Assembly: GCA_036794395.1 (NCBI GenBank)
Contig: DAIRGS010000280.1
Coordinates: forward strand, 1-9,101
Source: DASXMX01 sp036794395
Lineage (GTDB): Bacteria; Planctomycetota; Phycisphaerae; Tepidisphaerales; Tepidisphaeraceae
Direction: 5' to 3'
Length of the DNA: 9,101 nt
Below are positions 1 through 6,987 of this stretch, piece by piece (the stretch's first letter is position 1; each line of letters begins with the position of its first letter). Both the position numbers and the translations under genes were made by a program. The notes beneath the pieces are model-generated. The model had not been told where the DNA came from. It worked only from the letters and a program-made list of their open reading frames with translations, and searched no databases.

Positions 1-1409
1 ATCCTGGCCTAGTCGCCGGCGGCGGCCCCGTCGCCGACTTTTTGCAACCCCCCGTCGTCAAGCCCGGCTCAGGCTTTACCGCCCCAACCCCCCAGCCCGC
101 CCCAATCGGAGCCGGTTTCGGCGTCAAAGATCTCGCCATCGCTCGCTTCGATGTCGTCCCCTACCAGACCTTCACCACCACCTTTCTGGCCGGCGTCGTC
201 GCCTTCCACTCCAACGGCATCGCCCGTGTCTCCTTCTCCGCCAACGGCGGACCCTGGGTCGATGTCAAACAAATGACCCTCAACCCCCAGACCAACGTCA
301 AAGAGTACGTCGCCGCCCTCAACGCCCCCGATTTCCCCGACGGCCAACTCGAACTCCGCGCCATCGCCTACCCCACTCAGGGAACCCCGCGCGTCCTCGA
401 TCCACTGTTTCTGAATGCCGACTCCCACGCCACCCTCCCCACCCTCGCCCGCTTCGTCTCCCCCACCGGCTCCGACACCACCGGCGACGGCACCCAATCC
501 AAACCCTTCGCCACTCTCGTTAAAGCCGCCTGGAATATCCAACAAGCTTCCCCCTCCCACACCGCCGACAATGGAACCGTCTACCTCCAAGCCGGGGATT
601 ACAACTACGGAACGGCCACGTGGCCAAATATACCGGTGACATCAACGGGTTGGGTGACCTTCAAACCCGCACCCGGGGTGTCGCAGAGCGCGGTTAGAAT
701 TGTGTCGGCGTCCCCCGACGGACTCAGGACCGGGCTGGTCCATCTCGTTGGACTCACCGTCGCACCCGTTACAGGCCCCGTGCTCACATCTACTTCCGGC
801 ATTGGCGCAAGTCTTTGGGTGGACAATTGCAGGCTGATTGGTCAGGGCGCCACAAATACTCAGCTCTGGACAAATGGATTCGATCATCAGTACGTCACAG
901 GCACCGAAATCTCGAATTCGCGTGATGGAATGGTTGGTGCTGATCTGGCCCGTGGCGTAAATGTTCACGATATAGGTGAGGGCGCGTTTAACGACACGGC
1001 CCTGCTCGTGAATTGCACCGCATCAAACATAGACTCCACGGGCACAACCTTCCATCCGGACGTGCTATTCCTCTACGGACGTAATGACAATGCGATTGCT
1101 TACGGTCTTACCGCTGTCGCCGGCATCAAGGCGCAAGGCATGTTCATCCGAACATCGTCAAATAAGGCAAGCAACATCGCTTGGGTCAACTGCAATGTGA
1201 ATAATCAAGCCCCGACACCCGGCGTCTTGCAGGTCTTCGAAGCCTGCAGCGCGACAAACAACCTGCTGGTCGACCAAAGCAGCTTCGTCGGTCCTGCTCA
1301 TTTTCGGACGGATTTGGGATTCAGCGCTCTCGACGTCATCATACGTCAAACGACTTTTTCCGGTGGTCTTGCCGCACCGGGCATACTCGATGGGGTGAGT
1401 TACATTTGA
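1..1409 (+). CDS. Right-handed parallel beta-helix protein, 5'-truncated by window edge
   Basis: The frame is open from the first base (first complete codon at 3) to a TGA at 1407-1409, giving 468 visible residues; the TTG at 42 is not a convincing start because the frame continues upstream of it, so the true N-terminus and any signal peptide lie outside the window. A Pro/Gly-rich linker (about 3-115) is followed by a segment resembling an Ig-like domain (about 140-440, with VSFSANGGPW). Next comes the entry motif of secreted beta-helix proteins, SPTGSDTTGDG...KPFATL (about 459-520), and then irregular beta-strand repeats with many Asn, Val and Gly residues to the end. This family includes polysaccharide lyases, epimerases and surface adhesins; no catalytic triad could be placed, so the activity is unknown. 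Codon usage is strongly C-ending before about 600 and mixed afterwards. It converges on the methyltransferase gene with 19 bp between the stops and may act on the glycan made next door (inference). Confidence 0.8.
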   Translation, partial: PGLVAGGGPVADFLQPPVVKPGSGFTAPTPQPAPIGAGFGVKDLAIARFDVVPYQTFTTTFLAGVVAFHSNGIARVSFSANGGPWVDVKQMTLNPQTNVKEYVAALNAPDFPDGQLELRAIAYPTQGTPRVLDPLFLNADSHATLPTLARFVSPTGSDTTGDGTQSKPFATLVKAAWNIQQASPSHTADNGTVYLQAGDYNYGTATWPNIPVTSTGWVTFKPAPGVSQSAVRIVSASPDGLRTGLVHLVGLTVAPVTGPVLTSTSGIGASLWVDNCRLIGQGATNTQLWTNGFDHQYVTGTEISNSRDGMVGADLARGVNVHDIGEGAFNDTALLVNCTASNIDSTGTTFHPDVLFLYGRNDNAIAYGLTAVAGIKAQGMFIRTSSNKASNIAWVNCNVNNQAPTPGVLQVFEACSATNNLLVDQSSFVGPAHFRTDLGFSALDVIIRQTTFSGGLAAPGILDGVSYI

Positions 1410-1428
1410 CGCGCACGCCAACCCACAA

Positions 1429-2097
1429 TCACTGTGCCGATCTCCAGGCCACCCACGATTTCACTAAACCGAAGAATCCTTCCCGCATAACCTGTCCGTC
1501 GGGAAACAGCACGGCTACCTCGGCGCGCGTCATTAGTCGTACGTCCGAAACGACTCGCAGAGCATCGATCGGATTGGGGCAACGTCCGTTCCATCCGCAC
1601 GCACGCCGCTGAAGAATCGCAGCCCGGACTCCAACCGGGAGCCACTGCCATCCAGGGAAATGAAAGTGCGGTTCAACCGGGAACCAATAATTTGGGGTCT
1701 GCACCCAGTAGCCGCGCCCAACCCGCCGAACCTCGTCTGCCATCGCTTTTTGACGTTCGATCGTACCCAGATGCTCGATGACTGAATTGCTGAACACGAA
1801 ATCAAAACTGGCATCACCAAACTCGCTCAGGTGCGTCGCATCCCCCGCTGCCGATCTGATGTTTTCGTGCCGCTGCGGCTCTGCGGTCAAGTTGACCAGG
1901 GTAATAGCAATACCCGCGCGCTCTGCCCAGCCGCGCAGTTCCCAAAATCGCGTCGTACCTCCCACATCCAGAATACTCACCGGCTTTGCCAGATTTGCGA
2001 CCATCGCCTCAAAACGCTCAAGCCGCTTTTGACGCATACGATTAGAAAGGGACTTCGGGTCATATGCGTTGGCGAATCGAGAAATCAAAGAAGGCAT
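1429..2097 (-). CDS. Class I SAM-dependent methyltransferase
   Basis: A 222-residue protein with the Rossmann-fold methyltransferase pattern. Motif I is SILDVGGTTRFW (residues 41-52), which places the SAM-binding glycine loop; an acidic/GDA region follows (GDATHL, 85-90), and then the post-motif FDFVFSNSVIEHLG (98-111) typical of Methyltransf_11-type enzymes. The next stretch, VRRVGRGYWVQTPNYWFPVEPHFHFPGW, is rich in aromatic residues and His and is usual for the small methyltransferases found in polysaccharide clusters. The start is ATG at 2097, with a weak GGATGAG sequence about 4 nt upstream of the ATG. It is the last gene of the minus-strand glycan block, 38 nt after the O-antigen ligase-like gene, and probably methylates a sugar or lipid-linked glycan. 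The acceptor cannot be told from sequence. The family call is firm; the substrate is inference. Confidence 0.85.
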   Translation of the reverse strand: MPSLISRFANAYDPKSLSNRMRQKRLERFEAMVANLAKPVSILDVGGTTRFWELRGWAERAGIAITLVNLTAEPQRHENIRSAAGDATHLSEFGDASFDFVFSNSVIEHLGTIERQKAMADEVRRVGRGYWVQTPNYWFPVEPHFHFPGWQWLPVGVRAAILQRRACGWNGRCPNPIDALRVVSDVRLMTRAEVAVLFPDGQVMREGFFGLVKSWVAWRSAQ

Positions 2098-2135
2098 TAC
2101 TCATCCGTTTTAGATGATAGATCTCGGATATGTCA

Positions 2136-3473
2136 TCAATTTCGATGCGGATTCATAGCAATGCCACTATGATTTTTTCGAATAGGCGCCTCGAGGATCC
2201 ATGTTGCGCTCCCGATCATAAAAAAGAAATATGTTAACGATGTAACCCAGAAATGGACGGTGGCGGCCGCTAACGCAAGGCTAAGCATGCTCACGATCCA
2301 CCCCTGGCGCAGTTGCGATACGGTCCGCGGTAGATTCCGCTTCTTCTGAATTGAGAATAAGACCAAAATAAATGCGGCCGCGAGGAAGCCTAAGCCCGGT
2401 ACACCATGACGCATGGCCGTGAGCAGCCAGAAATTATCGACACTGGCCGGGATCCAATTGGGTCGCGCCCAGTCTCCATAGCCAATGCCAAAAACGGGAT
2501 GAGCGCGCACATTGGAAGTTCCCGCGTCCCAAATCGCCTGCCGCATATAAGCAGTCTGCGGATCGAGCGAGATTCGGCCAACTATTGCCATGACTGGCCC
2601 GCGATTCGAGAATATTGCAGCTACTGAGAACATGATTATCAAAAACAACACAAAGGCCTTCCATCTTCCTTTCCATTTTGCCAACACAGCGTCCCAAATA
2701 ATCAAAATACCCTGTACGCCGATTGAGAGAAACGCGACCGTCGACATTGACATCACGGTACTGATGACGATGAAGAGACTCACCACGATTTTCCGAAGAT
2801 TTGAAGTCCCGCGATTCAAGGTGTACCACGCAAGGCCAAGCGAAGTCGCGCAAAAAATCCCGTATAGAATTGGATGACGGAACGGCCCGTACGCGCGCGT
2901 GAGTCCAAGCCGAACCTCCTTACTCATATAAATCTCTTCGTCTGTCCATTTGCCAAATAGATTTGCAAAATAGTGCACGCCGGTCACCGCCTCTGGAATA
3001 GTCAGCACCGACAGCCCCACAACCATCAACGTGTAAAACCGCACCCATCCAATGAAGTCGCTCTCGCGCCGTAAATAAACTCGGGCGATTAAATATGGGC
3101 CCACGGTTTCGACGACATAAATTCCCCCGGATTTGACCGCAACGGAAAGACCATCATTCACCGCGAGCGTTAATACTGCCCAAAGAGAATGAAGCACAAT
3201 GAGCCCGTCGACTAATCGCAGCCGTCCAGCTCTACCAGCTACCAGCATGAAAGCGCAGGGCAGGATGGACAACAGCAACAACACGCGCTGTACCGACAAA
3301 TTAATCGTGTCAATGCGAAACTGCGCCTGCGGCGGGGCCAGCATGGAAATAAAGAACAATGCAACCAGCCAGGGAATCCTGGGCTTGATTGCCGCGCGTG
3401 ACCGGGCAGTCCCCCGCCTGGAAGCAATCCTCTGGCTGGGAATGGAATCCTGCCCCCGCGAACCGCCGACCAT
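2136..3473 (-). CDS. O-antigen ligase/polymerase-like integral membrane protein (Wzy_C/WaaL-type)
   Basis: A 445-residue polytopic membrane protein with roughly ten to twelve hydrophobic segments after a basic cytoplasmic N-terminus (residues 1-32). Features shared with the O-antigen ligase/Wzy superfamily are RAYGPFRHPILYG (193-205) in mid-protein and, in the large periplasmic loop before the last helices, HPVFGIGYGDW (325-335), followed by DNFWLLTAMRHGVPGLGFL. This second region corresponds to the family pattern of a GxGxG stretch followed by an aromatic/Leu run and HG.PG. Such proteins polymerise lipid-linked repeat units or attach a glycan to an acceptor at the outer face of the inner membrane. 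The frame could begin at a GTG at 3500, overlapping the upstream gene, but the ATG at 3473 has a GGAG (3480-3483) at 6-nt spacing and is preferred. The upstream gene stops 14 nt before it. Polymerase or ligase cannot be decided from sequence. Confidence 0.85.
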   Translation of the reverse strand: MVGGSRGQDSIPSQRIASRRGTARSRAAIKPRIPWLVALFFISMLAPPQAQFRIDTINLSVQRVLLLLSILPCAFMLVAGRAGRLRLVDGLIVLHSLWAVLTLAVNDGLSVAVKSGGIYVVETVGPYLIARVYLRRESDFIGWVRFYTLMVVGLSVLTIPEAVTGVHYFANLFGKWTDEEIYMSKEVRLGLTRAYGPFRHPILYGIFCATSLGLAWYTLNRGTSNLRKIVVSLFIVISTVMSMSTVAFLSIGVQGILIIWDAVLAKWKGRWKAFVLFLIIMFSVAAIFSNRGPVMAIVGRISLDPQTAYMRQAIWDAGTSNVRAHPVFGIGYGDWARPNWIPASVDNFWLLTAMRHGVPGLGFLAAAFILVLFSIQKKRNLPRTVSQLRQGWIVSMLSLALAAATVHFWVTSLTYFFFMIGSATWILEAPIRKNHSGIAMNPHRN

Positions 3474-3487
3474 GTCGTGCTCCAGAC

Positions 3488-4318
3488 TCACTGAACACAC
3501 CGGTCACGCGTTTCCGCCAACTTAACGGTCCCTTCATCGTAACCAAGCCGACTTGATACCGCGGCCGAGTTAATTTCCAAGTTGCTCGTAAGTTCGCGCC
3601 GCAGCATTTTCCGTTTCGTCACCCGCAACCAATATCTCAGGAGCGGGAGTCCGGTCTTCGTCACAGGCATAATCAAGGTCGCGATCGGCAGCCGCTCCCA
3701 CCATTTTGTCTGCATGTAACGATATGATTCCGCCCATGTCGGCCCGAGATAGCCGTGGACCGGGCTGTTGTGAACTACCGGGCAGTCGACAACATAAGAC
3801 TTCATCCCCCGCGTCGCGGCGATTTGGATCATATCCGCGGCATACAAATGGAAAGCCGGCAAGCGGGGGTCAAATCGAAGGCCCGCCGCAGTGCGCATGA
3901 CCAGAACCAGCTCGTCCATCGCAACCACCTCCGAATATCCCCCCGTCAGCACGCCGATCCGTCCCCGTGGATCCCAGACTTCTCCCACCAGTCCATTCGA
4001 GCGATCAAGGCCTATTATCCCGATCAAACCCCAGTTCGAATCCTTCTTTTCAATCTTTCGAATCCCAGCCAAAATCCTTGATATTGATGGGGCGGGCAGA
4101 TAAACGTCTTGATGGACAAACAAAATGACATCCGCAACGACCCCGTCCAATGCGGCGTTGTAAGCAATTGAAGCCGACTCGCGACGGACTTGCTTATGAA
4201 GTGGTATCTCACCGCTGACAATCGCTGGCGACCGCGCAAGATTTGCCTGCAAGATGTCTTCACGATTCACTGCCGACACCACGGCGACTCTCAGACTATT
4301 TGGCGCAGCACCGGTCAA
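3488..4318 (-). CDS. Glycosyltransferase-like protein with HQDV motif (Glyco_tranf_2_5 type)
   Basis: The protein has 276 residues when begun at the TTG at 4318. It opens with a beta-strand NSLRVAVVSAVNRE (7-20) and carries DVILFVHQDVYLP (63-75), in which HQDV replaces the DXD of ordinary GT2 enzymes. Also visible are MDELVLVMR (134-142), HLYAADM (157-163) and VVHNSPVHGY (181-190), the pattern I associate with the Glyco_tranf_2_5 family of GT-A-fold transferases. No membrane anchor is evident. The frame is open further upstream to a GTG at 4351, but the TTG is favoured. A GGAGG (4325-4329) sits 6 nt before it, and the TTGA overlap joins its start to the stop of the upstream transferase, as expected for coupled translation. 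The new start also removes an Arg/Leu-rich stretch that does not fit the fold. The sugar donor and acceptor are unknown. It is the third of three transferases in the operon. Confidence 0.8.
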   Translation of the reverse strand: MTGAAPNSLRVAVVSAVNREDILQANLARSPAIVSGEIPLHKQVRRESASIAYNAALDGVVADVILFVHQDVYLPAPSISRILAGIRKIEKKDSNWGLIGIIGLDRSNGLVGEVWDPRGRIGVLTGGYSEVVAMDELVLVMRTAAGLRFDPRLPAFHLYAADMIQIAATRGMKSYVVDCPVVHNSPVHGYLGPTWAESYRYMQTKWWERLPIATLIMPVTKTGLPLLRYWLRVTKRKMLRRELTSNLEINSAAVSSRLGYDEGTVKLAETRDRCVQ

Positions 4319-5295
4319 TAGAAGCCTCCGCCGAAACAGTCCGCCTGCCACCGTTTATCCGCGCTCTCACCGCGGGCGGGCCGCCAGCCTGCGACCATCG
4401 CCGCCGCGCGCACGATCCGACGCGGTGAAGGCCAATCCGCCAGCGACCGCAGAATGCGCCTCCGACCACCCGCCACCCCGCGATCGATCGCAGCCGCCCC
4501 CATCATACTTCGGCAGTTCCCCATGGCACGCCGTATTTCGCAAGTCTCCATCAGACTTCGCGCAGGCAAGTTCAACATCCTCGCATATGACCTCAGCAAA
4601 CTACCGTACGCCTCCACCGGCCGCTTCCAATATTGCTGCGAAACATTCTCATCGTTCACAACTTCTCTGAAATGTATCCACTGCGGATCTCGCACGACCG
4701 CCCAGCCTCCGCGCAAAGAAATACGCGACCACAAATCGAAGTCCTCAAACTCCTGGCAATTGACGTCGAACCTCCCCGCCTCATTCAACACATCTCGTCG
4801 AACCATCACCCCCGACGTCACGGGCTGAAGCAATAGGGCGGAAATACCATTCAATGATGTCACCGGCCCCTCGCGAGGCCAACGGAATTGCCGCGTGCCG
4901 AAGATGTCTCTATCAGGCCCCGAAGACCGTATCAGCCCATTCGCCGCCGCAGCCACAGCCATAGGAAACTTTTCGAGCGCTTTCACCTGCTCCTCTACCA
5001 TGCGCGGAAGCCACTGATCGTCGGAATCGAGAAATGCGACAAAATCGCCGGACGCCAGCTCGATACCACGATTGCGAGCGGAGCTTACGCCGCAATTGGG
5101 TTGTGTCACGCAGTGAATTTGGTTCCCGTAACGCAATAAGGCGTCAGAAGTGCGATCGGTCGAGCCATCGTCGACAACAATTAACTCGTCAACCTGCAGC
5201 GACTGCTCCATCACACTGTTAATTGCGCGGGTAACCAACTCCACGCGATTAAAGGTAGGTATCACCACGCTAATTGAATGGCTGCTTCCCCTCAT
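4315..5295 (-). CDS. GT2-family glycosyltransferase
   Basis: A 326-residue enzyme with a clear GT-A fold at the N-terminus: SISVVIPTFNR (7-17) for the nucleotide-binding first strand, VVDDGSTDRTS (40-50), NCGVSSARNRGIELASGDF (67-85), and LDSDD (89-93), the DXD-type metal/nucleotide-sugar site. The acidic pair in EFEDFDLWSRI (182-192) corresponds to the ED(x)DLW motif that normally supplies the catalytic base. The C-terminal third, with ICEIRRAMG-like helical character and many Arg residues, is less conserved and may contact the membrane or acceptor. The ATG at 5295 lies one base after the TGA of the preceding transferase gene (TGA-T-ATG), so translation is probably coupled. Its stop overlaps the TTG start of the next gene. 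It should transfer a sugar from a nucleotide or polyprenyl-phosphate donor during repeat-unit assembly on the cytoplasmic face; the sugar is unknown. Confidence 0.92.
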   Translation of the reverse strand: MRGSSHSISVVIPTFNRVELVTRAINSVMEQSLQVDELIVVDDGSTDRTSDALLRYGNQIHCVTQPNCGVSSARNRGIELASGDFVAFLDSDDQWLPRMVEEQVKALEKFPMAVAAAANGLIRSSGPDRDIFGTRQFRWPREGPVTSLNGISALLLQPVTSGVMVRRDVLNEAGRFDVNCQEFEDFDLWSRISLRGGWAVVRDPQWIHFREVVNDENVSQQYWKRPVEAYGSLLRSYARMLNLPARSLMETCEIRRAMGNCRSMMGAAAIDRGVAGGRRRILRSLADWPSPRRIVRAAAMVAGWRPARGESADKRWQADCFGGGFY

Positions 5296-5296
5296 A

Positions 5297-6247
5297 TCAG
5301 TGCTCTCGACTCAACAACGCATAAAGGGGGCGTCCAATTGCTCCGAGATAGGACCCAACGAGTAGACGCCAGGATTTCAATGATCTCGGATCGATGGTAA
5401 CGGCCGTGCGAGCATGTTTTCGCGCTACGCGATAACACCGGCTCCAGTATGCGTTGCGCACCCAGGATCTGACGACATCTGCCTCCGTTCCATCGCTACA
5501 GTCTTCCGCTCGCACCTCCAACGGTTCTAAGCCGCGCCGCTCACGTGCCTCGTTGGCAGCAATGTGCATCATCTGAATTTGCTTCGAACTTCGCATGTGC
5601 GAGACACTTTGAAGGTGGACCCTGTACTCAAGTACCGACGTCGAAAGATTCGTCAGCCGGCCTACTTCTCCAAGCCGTAACCACAAATCCACATCTTCAG
5701 CTGGCTCGAAGGCAATACGATAACCACCGACTTTCAAAACCGCGTTTCTTCGAATCATTGCCGCGGGATGAGTGATCATTCCCCCCCTCGCGTCCAGATG
5801 AAAGGCGTCGATAACCTCATGCTCAATGCGCCGATCAGGCATAGGTCCGATGCGATCTCCATCAGGATCTATAAGACACACCTGCCCTCCCACCGCAACC
5901 ACCTCCGGCCTGCCCTCAAGCAATTCCACCTGCTTCTCAAACCGCTCGGGATAACTCACATCATCCGAATCCATCCGCGCCACGAACTCCCCCCGCGCCA
6001 AACCCAGCCCCTCATTCAATGCCACCGAATACCCCGTATTCGCCCGGCTCACCAGCCGGATCCGCGAATCCCTGGCTGCGTACCGTTCCAGAATCCCCTT
6101 GGCTCCGTCCGTCGATCCATCGTCAATGATGATGAATTCAAAATCCCCAAACGTCTGCCCCAGTATGCTCTCCACCGCCAGCGCGACATACCGCTCCGTG
6201 TTGAACACGGGCATCACCACCGACACCTTGGGATCGCTCGTTCCCAT
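5297..6247 (-). CDS. GT2-family glycosyltransferase
   Basis: A 316-residue enzyme. The motifs in order are KVSVVMPVFNTERY (7-20), IIIDDGSTDGAKG (39-51), ANTGYSVALNEGLGLARGEFVARMDSDD (69-96, ending in the DXD site at 93-96) and EPAEDVDLWLRL (181-192, catalytic ED motif). It resembles transferases that add sugars to capsule, O-antigen or exopolysaccharide units. The start is taken as the ATG at 6247; a TTG one codon upstream is also possible, and neither has a strong ribosome binding site nearby (a GGGGGA lies about 14 nt away). It is the first gene of the tight operon and is separated from the acyltransferase gene by 72 nt containing a GC hairpin. Codon use is G-ending (GTG, GCG, CGG, GGG) through roughly the first 125 codons and then becomes mixed, as in the genes further downstream. 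The family assignment is firm; donor and acceptor are unknown. Confidence 0.92.
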   Translation of the reverse strand: MGTSDPKVSVVMPVFNTERYVALAVESILGQTFGDFEFIIIDDGSTDGAKGILERYAARDSRIRLVSRANTGYSVALNEGLGLARGEFVARMDSDDVSYPERFEKQVELLEGRPEVVAVGGQVCLIDPDGDRIGPMPDRRIEHEVIDAFHLDARGGMITHPAAMIRRNAVLKVGGYRIAFEPAEDVDLWLRLGEVGRLTNLSTSVLEYRVHLQSVSHMRSSKQIQMMHIAANEARERRGLEPLEVRAEDCSDGTEADVVRSWVRNAYWSRCYRVARKHARTAVTIDPRSLKSWRLLVGSYLGAIGRPLYALLSREH

Positions 6248-6288
6248 CAAACACTACACATTCCCCCACCCGTTCCTGATCGTTTAGC

Positions 6289-6306
6289 CGCCCCGCTTGC
6301 GGGGCG
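6289..6306 (-). other. GC-rich hairpin between acyltransferase and first glycosyltransferase
   Basis: A perfect inverted repeat, CGCCCCGC-TT-GCGGGGCG, begins 13 nt after the TAA of the acyltransferase. As RNA it can form at least a 7-bp stem with a CUUG-like or CAAG loop, depending on strand. The position suits a transcription terminator or mRNA-stabilising stem, but neither strand has a following U-run, so a classical intrinsic terminator is not supported. The remainder of the 72-nt gap shows no convincing promoter. Confidence 0.45.
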
Positions 6307-6319
6307 TTCTCAGACCGCG

Positions 6320-6916
6320 TTATTCAGTATCCAACGAGACCGCAACGTGCGATGCCGTGATCCCCTCCGGTCGCATCCCGGTCACCCGCGCCGGCACTCC
6401 CATCGCAATTGCCTTCTGGGGAACCGACCGCGTCACCACCGCCCCCGCCCCAATCACGCATCCATCCCCCAGAGTCACCCCATCCAGAACTTTCACCCCC
6501 GTCCCCAGCCAGCAGTCCCGCCCAATCTCAATCCCCACCTTCCGCAACGGCTGCATCCGCATCGACGTCTCGCACACTTCAATCCCATGATTCGACGGAA
6601 TGATCACGCAATGCGCCGCGATCATCGTATCCTCCCCCACCCGCAAACCACCCTGCCCATACAACACACAGTACGGCCCCAAATAGACCCGATCCCCAAC
6701 CTCGATCGATCCCCCATACGTACTCAGAATCGCGCCCGGCAATATCTCCACCCCATCCCCCACCGAAATCGACCCACCCGAGTTCAGATCGAAGATCGCG
6801 GACTTATGAATCCAACACCCCTTCCCAATCCGAATCCCGAGCCGATGCCGCAGCCACCACAGCCGCACCGCATGCCGCACCCGCACCGCCCAGCGTCGCA
6901 CCCGAGGAATCCACAT
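6320..6916 (-). CDS. Left-handed beta-helix (hexapeptide-repeat) O-acetyltransferase-like protein
   Basis: The protein has 198 residues from the ATG at 6916. After a basic N-terminal helix (WIPRVRRWAVRVRHAVRLWW) come hexapeptide repeats of the [LIV]-G-x-x-x-x type: IRIGKGCWIH, SISVGDGVEILPGAILS, SIEVGDRVYLGPYCVLYG and LRVGEDTMIAAHCVIIPSNH. The sequence ends with the conserved IEIGRDCWLGTGVKVLDGVTLGDGCVIGAGAVVTRSVPQKAIAMGVPARV block of the sugar O-acyltransferases. The IIPSNHG segment supplies the likely catalytic His. Such enzymes transfer acetyl (sometimes another acyl) from acyl-CoA to a sugar hydroxyl or amino group in the cytoplasm. The frame extends to a GTG at 6967, but the ATG at 6916 directly follows GAGGAAGGA (6917-6925) and gives the usual size. 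It lies 71 nt downstream of thiC on the same strand, with no clear terminator between. Codons are strongly G-ending, unlike thiC. Confidence 0.88.
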   Translation of the reverse strand: MWIPRVRRWAVRVRHAVRLWWLRHRLGIRIGKGCWIHKSAIFDLNSGGSISVGDGVEILPGAILSTYGGSIEVGDRVYLGPYCVLYGQGGLRVGEDTMIAAHCVIIPSNHGIEVCETSMRMQPLRKVGIEIGRDCWLGTGVKVLDGVTLGDGCVIGAGAVVTRSVPQKAIAMGVPARVTGMRPEGITASHVAVSLDTE

Positions 6917-6987
6917 TCCTTCCTCACGCGTCCTACGGGTTGTCCCATTTGATTCCACCGAATCCACTATATCCGATGCGAAAACAA

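Noticed and set aside
69..590. Minus-strand Gly/Glu-rich open frame opposite the beta-helix gene
   Set aside because: Low-complexity antisense shadow of the C-ending codons; the + frame has recognisable beta-helix motifs.
1410..1428. Bidirectional terminator between the convergent genes
   Set aside because: The 19-bp gap shows no inverted repeat or T-run.
5768..6952. Long + strand open frame of 394 codons opposite the acyltransferase and glycosyltransferase
   Set aside because: The translation is Pro/His/Arg-rich low-complexity sequence with no fold or motif, while both minus-strand frames carry clear family motifs; it is a by-product of the C-rich + strand.
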